DNA from: Peromyscus leucopus
Lineage: Eukaryota > Chordata > Mammalia > Rodentia > Cricetidae
Assembly: GCF_004664715.2 (NCBI RefSeq)
Contig: NC_051083.1
Coordinates: 122,144,971 to 122,208,970 of the forward strand
Reading direction: 5' to 3'
Length of the DNA: 64,000 nucleotides
In this document: positions 54,094-63,965 of the stretch, one piece after another
How positions within the stretch are numbered: the first letter of the stretch is position 1
How the letters are laid out: the number at the start of each line of letters is the position of its first letter
Program-made: the position numbers and the translations under genes
Notes under the pieces: model-generated
Database searches by the model: none
Told to the model about the DNA's origin: nothing
Seen by the model: only the letters and a program-made list of their open reading frames with translations

Positions 54094-54653
54094 AGATGCA
54101 GAGATCCACAGCCAGGCACCAGGCTGAGTTCCAGGAATCCAATTGATGAAAGAGAGGAGAGATACTGTAGGCAAGGGACGTAAAGGTCATGATGGGAGGA
54201 CATGCAGAGATGGCTGGCCATGCTAGTGGAAGCCCATGAACTTTGGACTGGGGGCTGTGGAGCCCCCATGGGACTGGACTAGGCCCTCTGAACACGGAAG
54301 ACGGTTGTTTGGTTCGAACTGTTTAGGGGGCACCGAGGCAGGGGGATCAGGATCTGTCCCTGGTGCATGGGCAGGCTTCTGGGAATCCAGTGACTGTGAC
54401 ACCTTGCACAGCCTTGGTGCAGTGGGAAGGGGCTTGGACCTGTCTAGGCTCAGTTTGCTGGGCTCTGCTGACTCCCCATGGGAGACCTCGATTTGGGGGA
54501 TGTGGGGATGCAGGGTGGTTTGGGAAAGAGGGTTGGGGGTGGGAGGTGGGAGGGGGTCTGTGGATAGCATGAAGAGTGAGTAGAAAATTTCTTAATAAAG
54601 AAAAAAATAAAAATAATAAAAAAAAATTCCAAATACCCCCCCCAAAAAAAAGC
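54094..54653 (+). mobile_element. LINE-1 3'-UTR insertion with 11-bp target duplication
   Basis: 'GGACTGGACTAGGCCCTCTG', 'GGTTCGAACTGTTTAGGGGG', 'CACAGCCTTGGTGCAGTGGG' and 'CTCCCCATGGGAGACCTCGA' match the minus-strand L1 at 41857-42521. It ends in 'GAGTAGAAAATTTCTTAATAAAG' plus A-rich tail and a short C/A run. GTTGCCTTGGC occurs at 54083-54093 and 54654-54664. Frames of 60-115 codons on both strands come from the GC-rich UTR. Confidence 0.92.
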
Positions 54654-54739
54654 GTTGCCTTGGCCATGTTGTCTCTTCAGAGCAATGGAACAGTGACTAA
54701 GACACCACCTTCCAAAACCTCAGTGTGACACTCAAGTTG

Positions 54740-55725
54740 TTGGTCACAAAGGATTTAATAGACTCCTAAAACAATGCAGGCTATTACCATTGCTCTTTGT
54801 TGCTTCCCAGAACTTGAAAAGGAGACCCTATTGCTGAAAACACCACACATTTTGGACACAGGACTTGAAAGAATCAAGATGGAACTGACGTGGAAGCCTA
54901 CTCCCTGAGGACTAACTCTCATAGTATCAGAAGATGCTGATACAACAGTAAAAATCAATCAATAGTCCTACTCAGCTATAAAGCCCACAAACCACAACAA
55001 TGACCAACCCCAGAAAGATATCCCCAAAGGTGCAGTAGTAGCACTATTATCTTGGTGGTAACAAACAGCTATCTAAATATACTTAATGCCCACTCAGTAG
55101 GAGGGAATTCATATCTGATAATATAAATCTAGCCAGCTACCTTGGCTAGAGAGGTCACAGACCTAAGAGGAGAAACTACTACTGCAATTTTTTTAAATTA
55201 ATGTAATTTCTAACCATATCCTAAATAATCATCATTATACCCACAGATAAGTGTAGCTCTCACCTCTCATCAAAGACTCTTCCTTTTGGAAGATGGAGAT
55301 TATTATTACAGTGGCCAACAACTGTGGTCAAAAGCAAAAAAAATAGATGACCATGGGTACCCAGCCTTAATTAATGTATCTATAATGCAACCACTTCACC
55401 TAAGACTTGTGGAACATGGTAGAATAGAGGTGGAAAGATTGTAGAGCCAGAGAACCTTGATGACTGATAATACATAGTGGCCCCTAGACATAACAGGGAT
55501 GCTACATCAGTTAATTCCCAACAATATGACTGCTTGAATAAGATCTGCATAATGATAACACCATTGACATTCTAGCATGAATGGGAGAAGTTCCACAGGC
55601 CAACTCTTACATGAAGAGCTATAGGCAATCAAAGGATTGAATAATTCCTGATAGGTTATTCAATCCCAAGTGGTGAGCCATAAACACAGATACATACAAG
55701 CAACACTAAATAGACTCAGTATGGG

Positions 55726-55769
<44 letters not shown>

Positions 55770-55915
55770 CAATAATAATTATAGAAAACTTCATGAGTAT
55801 GAGAGGGAATGGGAGACATAGGAGAAGCTGGAGGGGTAACAGCAGAGGTATGGAAATGATGTAAATATAGTACTCATGTATTAAATTATCACAAAGTATT
55901 CTCAAAAATAAATTT
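54740..55915 (+). mobile_element. Old Lx/L1-type 3'-end repeat, long copy
   Basis: Aligns with 63040-63640 ('AGGCTATTACCATTGCTCTT' with 'AGGCTATTGTCATTATTCTT'; 'CCCTATTGCTGAAAACACCA' with 'CTCTATTGCTGAAGATACCA'; 'AGAAGATGCTGATACAACAG' with 'AAAGATGCTATGCACACTGC') and with the reverse of 59200-60285. It ends in the TG-interrupted tail shared with 6330-7275 and 37640-37985. This is the most complete copy; no coding sequence. Confidence 0.65.
55727..55765. repeat. (TG)n microsatellite
   Basis: About 19 TG units at the same place in the repeat as the microsatellites of the other copies. Confidence 0.95.
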
Positions 55916-55924
55916 AAATTTAGA

Positions 55925-56545
55925 AAAGAAAAAAGATAGACTAAGAAAAGAGAAATTTAAGTAAAGTTAGAAATGAAAGCATAGACAATTCCATTGGTAA
56001 CATAGAAGCAAAGAAATCATAAGACATTAGTATAAACACTTCCATGAATATGCAAACTGAATAACTTAGAAATAGATAAATTCCTAGAAATATAACTTAC
56101 CAAGGAAAAATCATAGGAAAATAGAAAAATAGGCCTATAACTAGCGACAAAATTGAATCAGTAATGAAAAATCTCTTGACAAAGAGAAGTCCAGGACGAT
56201 ATGGTTGGACTATTAGATTTGACCAAGCTTCTAAAGAGGTAGCATCAATATTTCTTCAACTCTTCCAAAGAACCAAAGAAGGAGCAATTCTAACAGTGCT
56301 TCATGAGGCAATCATCCTGGCGCCAATACCAGGCAAAATTTGATAAAGTAAATTACATGTTAACATCCTTGATGATTCTACATACAAAAAATATCTCCCC
56401 AAAATACAAACAAAACAAATGCAACAGCATCATAAAAAAGACAATACACCATGACCAAGGGGAATTTATCCCTGAAATGCAAGGATATTTCAGCTTGTGA
56501 CAGTTAATTACCGTGACATGCTGCATTAACAGGAAGAATATGGAA
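55925..56545 (+). pseudogene. LINE-1 ORF2 reverse-transcriptase N-terminal remnant
   Basis: 'AGATAAATTCCTAGAAATAT', 'AAGAGAAGTCCAGGACGATA', 'CTTCATGAGGCAATCATCCT' 'GGCGCCAATACCAGGCAAAA' and 'ACCATGACCAAGGGGAATTT' 'ATCCCTGAAATGCAAGGATA' follow the RT finger region (…kSPGPDG…eAsIiLIPKPg…h.DQvGFIPGMQG…). The surviving 65-codon frame (56303-56500) includes the HDQGEFIPEMQGYF piece. Confidence 0.88.
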
Positions 56546-56554
56546 CAACTTTAA

Positions 56555-56770
56555 CTGAGGAGGGAGGAGGAAGGGTAATATGGGGCAGAGGAATGAAAGA
56601 GGGAAAATTAACCCTAAGGATGTCTAAAAGAGCCATGGGGAAATATATTATTTTATAAACCTAGTTTTAAAATACATGTACAATATATATGTGCATGTAT
56701 ATATGTATATGTTTCAATAGAGTTATGCTAAATGGGGTGATGGTGTTTCCCCCAAAGAGCTATGCACAAT
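56555..56770 (+). mobile_element. Lx-type LINE-1 3' UTR fragment
   Basis: Directly follows the RT fragment with the ORF2 remainder deleted. It matches 53510-53650 in order: G/A-rich tract, 'AACCCTAAGGATGTCTAAAA', AT/GT-rich alternation, 'TCAATAGAGTTATGCTAAAT'. Confidence 0.6.
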
Positions 56771-57139
56771 CTAACAAAACCCCCAAGGCTAGACATGGTG
56801 GCACATGGACTTGGAACTCTCAATAAAGCAGCACTGAATCTATATTTTACTTAGTGTACTATGTACCTTTTACCCATATTAATTCAGTCTATATATATGA
56901 AATATCTTTCCATTTATGTGTGTTCTTGAATTTCCCACATTGGTACACATGATGTTTCCAATGTACCAATCTTTCACTTCTTGAATTAAATGTATTCCTA
57001 TGTATTTTAATTTTTGTATCTATTAGAAATAAGAATATCTTCCTGATGTTTTTCAAATAGTTCACTATTATAGAAACATGCATGTTGATTTTGTTTTATT
57101 TTCCTGAATTTATTCATTCTAACAATAGAATGCTATTTA

Positions 57140-57830
57140 AAAAATACTTTAGTGATACATAATTTACATACTACAGAATTAGTGCCTTTAAAGTATACAA
57201 TTCAACAGTGTTTAGTATTCATATGGTTGTGCCAACTTTAACACTATCAATGTTAAAATATTTTCACCACAACAGAAAGAAAACTTTGATCCCTTCCCTA
57301 TAGCCCATAGTACATTCACCATGCACCCCACCCATAGTAACCACTAATCTGTATTCCTTTAAAAAAAAAAAAACACTATTTAGTTTATGTTAATGTCTGT
57401 TTTGCCTCCATGTATATCTGTGCACCACATGAGTGCCTGGTGCTATAGAGCCAGAAGGGGGCACTGGATTTCCTGTACCAGGAGTTACAGATACCTTCAA
57501 GTAACCATATGGTACTCTGGAAGAGCAGCCAGTGCTCTTAACCACTAAGCTATCTCTCAAGTAGTATGCATTTGTCCTTTACAGACTTTTCTACTCAGAC
57601 ATTTTATATAAATGGAACACTACAATGTATGGTCTTTTGTGACTGGTGCCTTTTATGTAGCATAATGTTTCAAAGTAACCCAGCAAAGAATGAGAGTTTC
57701 AATTTTTTACATCCTCAGAAATAGTTGTAATTATCATTTTTATTATAGTCATTATAATGGACACAATACATGTGTTCTTCATGGGCTTTCCTGTAAGATT
57801 GTTTTGGCTATTCTGGGTTCCTTGAACTTC
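57140..57830 (-). mobile_element. Old L1M 3' region, antisense, host of a B3
   Basis: 'GATACATAATTTACATACTA', 'AAAGTATACAATTCAACAGT', 'TGTGCCAACTTTAACACTAT', 'TAGTAACCACTAATCTGTAT' before the B3, and 'TATAAATGGAACACTACAAT' 'GTATGGTCTTTTGTGACTGG' after it, plus 'GATTGTTTTGGCTATTCTGG', match the usual reverse L1M wording. Confidence 0.75.
57362..57575 (-). repeat. B3 SINE
   Basis: 'TGTCTGTTTTGCCTCCATGT', 'TCTGTGCACCACATGAGTGC', 'AGAGCCAGAAGGGGGCACTG' and 'CAGCCAGTGCTCTTAACCAC' are an antisense B3 inside the L1M. An A-run (57361-57373) lies at its left edge. Confidence 0.92.
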
Positions 57831-59199
57831 CACATAAATTTAGAAAGCTTTTAATAGTCCTATTTGAGTCTCCAAAAATACTACTAGAGTATAAACCTTG
57901 TCTATTTAAATCATGAAACATTTGGTGAGTACCAACTGTGTTCAAGACTCTTTTCTGGCTGCTGAAATGATGCAGAAATAAAGATACAGCAAATTGGTTA
58001 TGCTTTTCAAATCTTCTATATTCTTATCCACTTCTAGTATATCTCATAGTATCAGGGAAATGTGTACTACCCTCCAAGAAGATTGTGATTTGTCCCCTTT
58101 TCCTTTTCACTGGACCAGTTTGGTTTTGTCTTATTCATTATAGTGTGTGTCTAATACTTAAATTTTTATGAAAGCTACAGTGTTGTGGAAAGTTACTGAT
58201 TCCATTAACATGAAATATAATTTTATTTATTTATTAAAATCATTCCTGCCACAAATAATGGCTTGTTTCTGATATGAATAATATTTATGATATCAATGAG
58301 TTTGGTCTTGACTGATATTCTACATGGTACTTATTATTACAGTTTTTTTTGTCTTGGTTAATGTGTGACCCTCCCCTGATTTTTATCTTTTCCATATTTT
58401 TTAAATTTATACTTTTTAAAGGGCTAATAATTAAACATATTTACTTTCCATTGTAAGTGTGCCTATATTTTTATTAGCATCATACACATGGTGACAGAAA
58501 CCACTGGCTACCCACCAAAATTCATTTCCTTTTTTCTTCACAGAAATGGAACTGCCACTGAGCACATGGGACTGGGACTGAGCTGTACTTGTGCTTCCAC
58601 CCTCCACTATAGTTAGATGGGCCCATATGACTAAGTGTTCATCAATGGACTATAAATGGAAATTCATATGTGCTACTTTTTTGTGCCTGGGTCTTAAGAA
58701 AGAGGGATGCATATTCTACACCCATTTTCTCTTCCCACTACTCAGATGGTTGAAATCGTGTCAACCCAGATGGAAAGCAACAGCATGCTAAGGCAATTGT
58801 TTTTCAATTGAGTAGGATTGCTTTTGTCCCTTGGAAGACACTTGGCAGTTTCAGTGTTCAGAGTAAGATGAAGTTGCTGTCTTGTAATGTAGTACCTTGT
58901 AGAGGCCACAAAGAATACCAAACATTTTAAAATGTACAGAACAACTTCCAAAGAATTATCCATTCCCAAATATTAAAACTGTGTAACACTGAAAAATCAA
59001 ATACTAGGGCATGTGAGAACAATTTCAGAACAGAAATGAAACCTACAGGAAATAGAGGTCCTCTATGGCCTAGAATGTTCCCATAAACAGGAAAATCTTA
59101 TTCTTTAAGCCTGAGAACTTTGATCATCTTTGTAATAGCAGCCCAATTTTACCATAATTAATTTATTTATTGTTATTTTGACAAGTTTAGAATCATTCC
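57831..59199. other. Old repeat debris, mostly unassigned
   Basis: 57905-57985 ('TTTGGTGAGTACCAACTGTG' 'TTCAAGACTCTTTTCTGGCT') may be a MIR/L2 trace. 58490-58800 reads like an old transposon (ATGGACTATAAATGGAAATT ... GGGTCTTAAGAAAGAGGGAT), but I cannot name it. The rest is AT-rich unique-looking DNA. Confidence 0.35.
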
Positions 59200-60285
59200 T
59201 ATCATTTTATTTTGTGTAACCTCTCCTCTTTTTATTTTTATTTTTAAATATTTTCCATACAGTTTATCTCATCACGGTTCCTCTCCCTTGTCTCCTACCA
59301 GATCCTATCCACCTACCCAACTATCCCACTCCACACCTTCTTTCTCTCTTTCTTTAGAAAACAATCCTATAAAAAAAAACAGAATAAAACAAAGCAAACA
59401 GATAGAGAAAAGAAAAAGCATGAGACACACACACCATAAAAAATTCAATGTTGAAAACCATAATAGATAAACAAAATACAAGGTAAAAATTGCCCAAACA
59501 AATCATCATGAGACAAAACATCTATGAAAATACCATTGAGTTCATTGTGTGTTGGCCATCTACTGCTGGGCATGACCCCTCTCTTAAGTGTGGTTTGTAT
59601 ACTTAGTGATACAACATTGAAGAAAGCTATTTTTTCCTTTGTGAGAAGTTGCTAGTTAGAGATAGCTTCTGGATTAGGAATGAGGGCTTGTGTCCACTTT
59701 CCACTTTCAGTACAAGGACCCCATCTGGCTTGGACCTGTGCAGGCCCTGTGCATGCAGCCACCATCTGTGAGAGTTCATGTGTGTTCAGTCCTGTTGTGT
59801 CTGTAAGGCACTCTTTCACTAGTCTCTTCCACCCTCACTGGCTTTTACAATCTTCCTGCCTCCTCTTCTGCATAGTTCCCTGAGTCCTGCCTGAGTTGAG
59901 GACTTTGATCAAGACATTCTAGTTAGGACCGAATGTTACACGGTCTCTCATTCTTTGCACATTGTCCAGTTATAGGTCTCTGTATTAGTTCTTATCTCTT
60001 GCAGGAGGAAACTTCTCTGATTCTGGCTGAGCAAGACACTGATCTATGCATATAGCAGAATGTTATTAGGAGTAATTTTATTACTAGGTTCCTTTATCAG
60101 AACAATAGTATTTACTTTTCCCCTGAGTTCATGGCCTATCTAGTATCAAGTTCTTTGCCACCTGAGTAGTGTCAGGTATAATATCCTTCTCATGTAATGT
60201 GCCTTAAATCAAATTAGATAGTGATTGGTTACTCCTACAACTTTGTGGCACTATAGTACCAGTGTGTGACACAGACAGGTCCCTA
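59200..60285 (-). mobile_element. Old Lx/L1-type 3'-end repeat, antisense
   Basis: 'CTCATCACGGTTCCTCTCCC', 'GTGTTGGCCATCTACTGCTG', 'CTTTTACAATCTTCCTGCCT', 'GTTCATGGCCTATCTAGTAT' and 'GATTGGTTACTCCTACAACT' 'TTGTGGCACTATAGTACCAG' are the reverse complement of the family at 54740-55915 and resemble 36200-36850. The copy abuts a sense L1 RT fragment at 60290. Confidence 0.6.
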
Positions 60286-60289
60286 TTGT

Positions 60290-61015
60290 ACACTGAAGTA
60301 TCTTTCTTTGCAGATGATATGATAGTATACATAAGTGATCCTAAAAATTCCACCAAGAAATTCCTACAGCTGATAAAAAAAAAAAAACTTTCAACAGTGT
60401 AGCCAGGTACAAAATTAATACACAAAAATCAGTAGCTCTTCTATAAACAAATGACTAACTGAGAAAGACATCAAATAATATACAATAACTGGGGGTTACT
60501 CTAACCAAGCCAATGAAAGACTTATATGATTAAAAACTTCAAGTCTTTGAAGAAAGGAATTGAAGAATCTATCTACCAGGCTGAGCTAAATCCCCAAGGG
60601 AGTCCTTGCCTTGGAGGAGGTGGGAATGGGGCGGTAGATTGGGGGGAGGGCAGGGGGTGGGAGGAAGGAGGACAGGGGAATCCATGGCTGATATGTAAAA
60701 TTAAATTAATTATAAATTTTTTTTAAAAAGATAGAAAGATCTCCCATACTCATGGATAAGTAGGATTGATATAGTAAAAATGGTCATCCTACCATAAGCA
60801 ATCTACAGATTCAATGCAGTCCCCATCAAAATTCCAACACAATTTTTACAGACCTTGAAATGACAATTCTCAACTTCATATGGAAAAAGAAAAATCCCAG
60901 GATAACTGAAACAATCCTATACAATAAAGAAGCTTCTGGGGGTATCACCATCCCTAATTTCAAGCTGTACTATAGAACTATAGTAATAAAAACAGCATGG
61001 TGTTGGTAAAAACCA
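60290..61015 (+). pseudogene. LINE-1 ORF2 reverse-transcriptase remnant with nested L1 tip
   Basis: TTTGCAGATGATATGATAGT (60309-60328) encodes the FADDMI catalytic box. The text continues 'AAAATTAATACACAAAAATC' 'AGTAGCTCTTCTATAAACAA', then after the nested tip 'CTCCCATACTCATGGATAAG', 'CAATCTACAGATTCAATGCA' and 'AACAGCATGGTGTTGGTAAA'. Frameshifts and an A13 run break it. Not functional. Confidence 0.9.
60570..60728 (+). mobile_element. LINE-1 3' tip nested in ORF2
   Basis: 'ATCTACCAGGCTGAGCTAAA' 'TCCCCAAGGGAGTCCTTGCC' ... G-rich tract ... 'GGCTGATATGTAAAATTAAA' matches 18085-18220. It ends in an AATT/T-rich tail. Host ORF2 resumes at about 60730. Exact target duplication unclear. Confidence 0.88.
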
Positions 61016-61372
61016 AAAACATTCATTAATAGTATCCTCTCCTCTTAATCATGCCTTCTTATATATGTGTGGAGTTTTTGCTCAAATTAAATGCTTTCAT
61101 TTCAATGAAGTTTTTTTATTGTTCCATGTTTTCCTTAGTTAAAACATTTCTAATCTTTATATGTATATTAACAGGTAGTTTTAGATCATATTTTCATATT
61201 TCAATATCAATTTATATTTTCTAATGTGCTTAAAATAAATCATTAACTCTATCTTCCCATACCCATGAAGTTAATTAACAATTTATGTGTATTTCTACCA
61301 TCGATTCCAATGTTAATATTACCTAGAATTTGGTTTTAAACTAATTTAATATTAAAGTAATATTTTATTAAT
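61016..61372. other. No feature recognised
   Basis: AT-rich, apparently unique. Confidence 0.5.
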
Positions 61373-61482
61373 TTGTTTTGTGAGACAATATCTCACTATA
61401 TACCCATGGCTTGATTGAAACTTGCTATATAGATAAGCCTGCCTCCAGGGTACTAGGACTTAAAGCATGTGCCACCATGTCT
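61373..61482 (-). repeat. Old B1/7SL-type SINE
   Basis: 'TTTTGTGAGACAATATCTCA', 'TTGATTGAAACTTGCTATAT' and 'AAAGCATGTGCCACCATGTC' 'TGGC' are a diverged antisense B1. Confidence 0.75.
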
Positions 61483-61830
61483 GGCTTGGAATAATAATTT
61501 TAAAAATAAGAACAATTTGTTGTGGTTATATAAACCATAAAAATAAATTCTTCATTATTTTAAAGTGTATAGAAATGCAAGATGAAATGACTACAGATAG
61601 CAATCAAAAGGTAGAACTTTCCTCCACCATTCAGACTCCATATGGTAATACACATCCACTTTTCTTACTGTATATCCACCTAAGTCATCACAAATCTACT
61701 TTGTGAAACAATAATACTGCTTTTCAGAATTCCATGTAAGTTGAATCACAAAACCAAATACCTTTTGCATCTAGTTTCCACTATTTCATATGTTGGTTTG
61801 GAGTTATCTCATGTTGTATTCAGCAGTACT

Positions 61831-61833
<3 letters not shown>

Positions 61834-61885
<52 letters not shown>

Positions 61886-62035
61886 TTTGGTTTTTCGAGA
61901 CAGGGTTTCTCTGTGTAGCTTTGCGCCTTTCCTGGGACTCACTTGGTAGTCCAGGCTGGCCTCGAACTCACAGAGATCCACCTGGCTCTGCCTCCCAAGT
62001 GCTGGGATTAAAGGCGTGCGCCACCACCGCCCGGC
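61834..62035 (-). repeat. B1 SINE with (TTTA)n tail, first of a pair
   Basis: Antisense full B1 from 'GGTTTTTCGAGACAGGGTTT' to 'GCGCCACCACCGCCCGGC', preceded by about 14 TTTA units. TCAGCAGTACTTTA is perfectly duplicated at 61820-61833 and 62036-62049, proving an independent insertion. Confidence 0.97.
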
Positions 62036-62073
62036 TCAGCAGTACTTTAAAGTTCTTGTGTGTTGTTAGGAAT

Positions 62074-62078
<5 letters not shown>

Positions 62079-62124
<46 letters not shown>

Positions 62125-62276
62125 TTTTTGGTTTTTCGAGACAGGGTTTCTCTGTGTAGCTTTGCGCCTTTCCTGGAACTCACTTGGTAGCCCAGGCTGG
62201 CCTTGAACTCACAGAGATCCGCCTGGCTCTGCCTCCCGAGTGCTAGGATTACAGGCGTGCGCCACCACCGCCTCGC
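62079..62276 (-). repeat. B1 SINE with (TTTA)n tail, second of a pair
   Basis: Same orientation and tail type as its neighbour (starts 29 bp after that copy's right target duplication). AGGAATTTATT occurs at 62068-62078 and 62277-62287. The B1 body differs from the first at several sites (e.g. GGACTC/GGAACTC, TAGTCC/TAGCCC, GGGATTA/AGGATTA), so this is not a local tandem copy. The 149-codon plus-strand frame (61741-62190) reads through both and is spurious. Confidence 0.97.
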
Positions 62277-62287
62277 AGGAATTTATT

Positions 62288-62639
62288 GTATGACTATGCT
62301 ACATTTAGCTAACCCATTCACCAATCAATGGACATTCATTTGTGTTCATAATTTAGTTTATGAACCATAAAGGGTTTAGTCCATAGTTACTTGTACCCAT
62401 GTGGTTGGGCAGAATATCACAGTAGCAAGAAATATTAGTGGAGATCTTTCACCCTACAGTGGACAGGAAAGAGTGAATGAATTAGGAACTAGAGGTCAGG
62501 CATAACCTTTGAAGTCCTGCCCCCTGTGAACTATTTCTTCGAGCTAGGATCCAATTCCTAAAGTTTCCAAATCTTCCTAAAATACAGCTGAGGACCACGA
62601 TCACAAACACATAAACCTGTAGGAGACATTCCATATTCC
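62288..62639. other. Weakly L1-like or unrecognised
   Basis: 'GCTAACCCATTCACCAATCA' 'ATGGACATTCATTTGTGTTC' recalls antisense old L1M ('…tatccattcatctgttgatggacat…'). The rest is unassigned. Confidence 0.35.
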
Positions 62640-62885
62640 AACTACAAGAAAACAAAATGTGATGCACAGATTAATTGCAATCCCCTACTAAAACTCCAAA
62701 ATTTTACAGAAATTTAAAAATCCTAAAATTCATGCAGACCCACCAAGGATATAAAATAACCTCAATCAACTGTGATTTTTAAAAAATGAACAAATGAAGC
62801 TGGAAGCATCACATATATTAAAATATATTACAGAGATATTGTAATTGGTGTGGCATTGGCATAAAAACAAATTCATAGACCAATG
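62640..62885 (+). pseudogene. LINE-1 ORF2 fragment (RT, C-terminal side)
   Basis: 'AATTGCAATCCCCTACTAAA', 'AATGAAGCTGGAAGCATCAC' and 'GGTGTGGCATTGGCATAAAA' follow L1 ORF2 text just after the region seen at 60800-61010. Stops are frequent. Confidence 0.75.
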
Positions 62886-62984
62886 GAAAAAATTTGGGCT
62901 ATGGATATTTTAAAAAGTTTAAATGGGATTGGTCTATTGTGGAAAGAAAATGTCTTAACTAGAGAACACAGGCTAGTAAGTAAA

Positions 62985-63640
62985 AAGTCCTTTGCCAGGA
63001 ATGGGCTATCTCTTTTGGAGTTGGTGACCATTAGGGTCCCATAGACCACCACCTCCAAGCATCACAGGCTATTGTCATTATTCTTGGTTTCACTCCAGAA
63101 CTTAATGGTAATCCTCTATTGCTGAAGATACCACATAATTAAGTCAGAGAACAATGAGTTATCAAATTGGTACTGACATGGAAACTTCATCCCTATAGGC
63201 TAACTTTCAAATTCTGAAAGATGCTATGCACACTGCCAGAGAAAAAAACTAATCATCAGTCTCACCCAGCTGTGAACCCTGCAAGCTACAGTGACTTGCC
63301 TGGTGAGATATGCCCGCTAGTGCAATAGTGTCATGAATGTTGTGGACTAACCAAATACTATCTGGTAAGATTTAAGGCTTGCTCCATGACATGGAACATG
63401 TAGATGGCAGTATTAACAAGTCCAAAAACCTGTGACTAGATGTGTCAGAGGTCCTAGAAAAGAAACTACTATTATTATTCTGTCAAATGGACATATTATT
63501 AAACTAACTCCTAATAACTTGTTTTACCCATAGATTAGTGAAGCTCTCAATCTAGTTCCAGATCTCCCTTTAACTATCACCAGTGGCATCTAGCTGTACA
63601 CAGGTTGCCTAGAGACTGAGCACACTTTCCCCCACCCTGC
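62985..63640 (+). mobile_element. Old Lx/L1-type 3'-end repeat
   Basis: 'TGACCATTAGGGTCCCATAG' 'ACCACCACCTCCAAGCATCA' 'CAGGCTATTGTCATTATTCT' ... 'GTGAACCCTGCAAGCTACAG' ... 'AAGAAACTACTATTATTATT' matches 54777-55260. Truncated on the right. Confidence 0.6.
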
Positions 63641-63835
63641 AGAAAAAACGGCAGATAGCTTGGACAGATAGGAGCCACAGGAACAGAGAAGACAGTTTCC
63701 TCATTCCATGATCTGTATTACCAATACAATGATGGTTCTAAAGCATTCTCCCATTCTAGGTCTTATGCAGCTTCTCTGCATTAAAACATTTGATGTATCC
63801 CTAGCATTTACATGATATAATATAAACATTCTCCT

Positions 63836-63965
63836 TAATTTATTTTTATTTTCTGTGGATGTGTGTTTTGCCTCAATCTACATCTGTGCACCATGTGAAT
63901 GCTTGGAGCCTGCAAAGACCAGAAGAAAGTATCAGATCCTCTGGAACCAGAGTTCCAGGCAGTTA
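63836..63965 (-). repeat. B3 SINE, truncated
   Basis: 'GGATGTGTGTTTTGCCTCAA', 'CATCTGTGCACCATGTGAAT', 'AAGACCAGAAGAAAGTATCA' and 'GAACCAGAGTTCCAGGCAGT' are the 3' half of an antisense B3. The tRNA-like head is missing. Confidence 0.85.

Larger units (their letters stand above)
53653..54704 (+). mobile_element. MT-type MaLR LTR split by an L1
   Basis: Starts TGTGGTAGTTTGAATAAGAA, continues 'TAGGAAGTGTAGCCTTGTTG', 'GTAGCTCTCAACTACCTCTC', 'TAACGAACTAAACCTCTGTA' and 'TTATAAGAGTTGCCTTGGCC', and ends 'AACAGTGACTAAGACA'. A (TC)n(TG)n expansion occupies 53829-53929 and an L1 3' UTR sits at 54094-54653. Without those the LTR is about 390 bp, normal for the family. Confidence 0.8.

Noticed and set aside
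54223..54583. 115-codon frames on both strands at the same place
   Set aside because: Both lie in the GC-rich L1 3' UTR, a region known for chance open frames.
56783..56832. B1/ID-like start (GGCTAGACATGGTGGCACAT)
   Set aside because: Only about 20 bp match before the similarity ends; too short to call an element.
2329..62126. CRISPR-like regularity from many short repeats
   Set aside because: All are simple-sequence microsatellites without spacers, in a mammalian genome.
61741..62190. 149-codon plus-strand frame containing poly-Leu-Phe-Ile stretches
   Set aside because: It reads through two (TTTA)n tails and the antisense B1 bodies; the 'FETGFLCVALRLSWDSLGSP' type peptide is the usual B1 translation.
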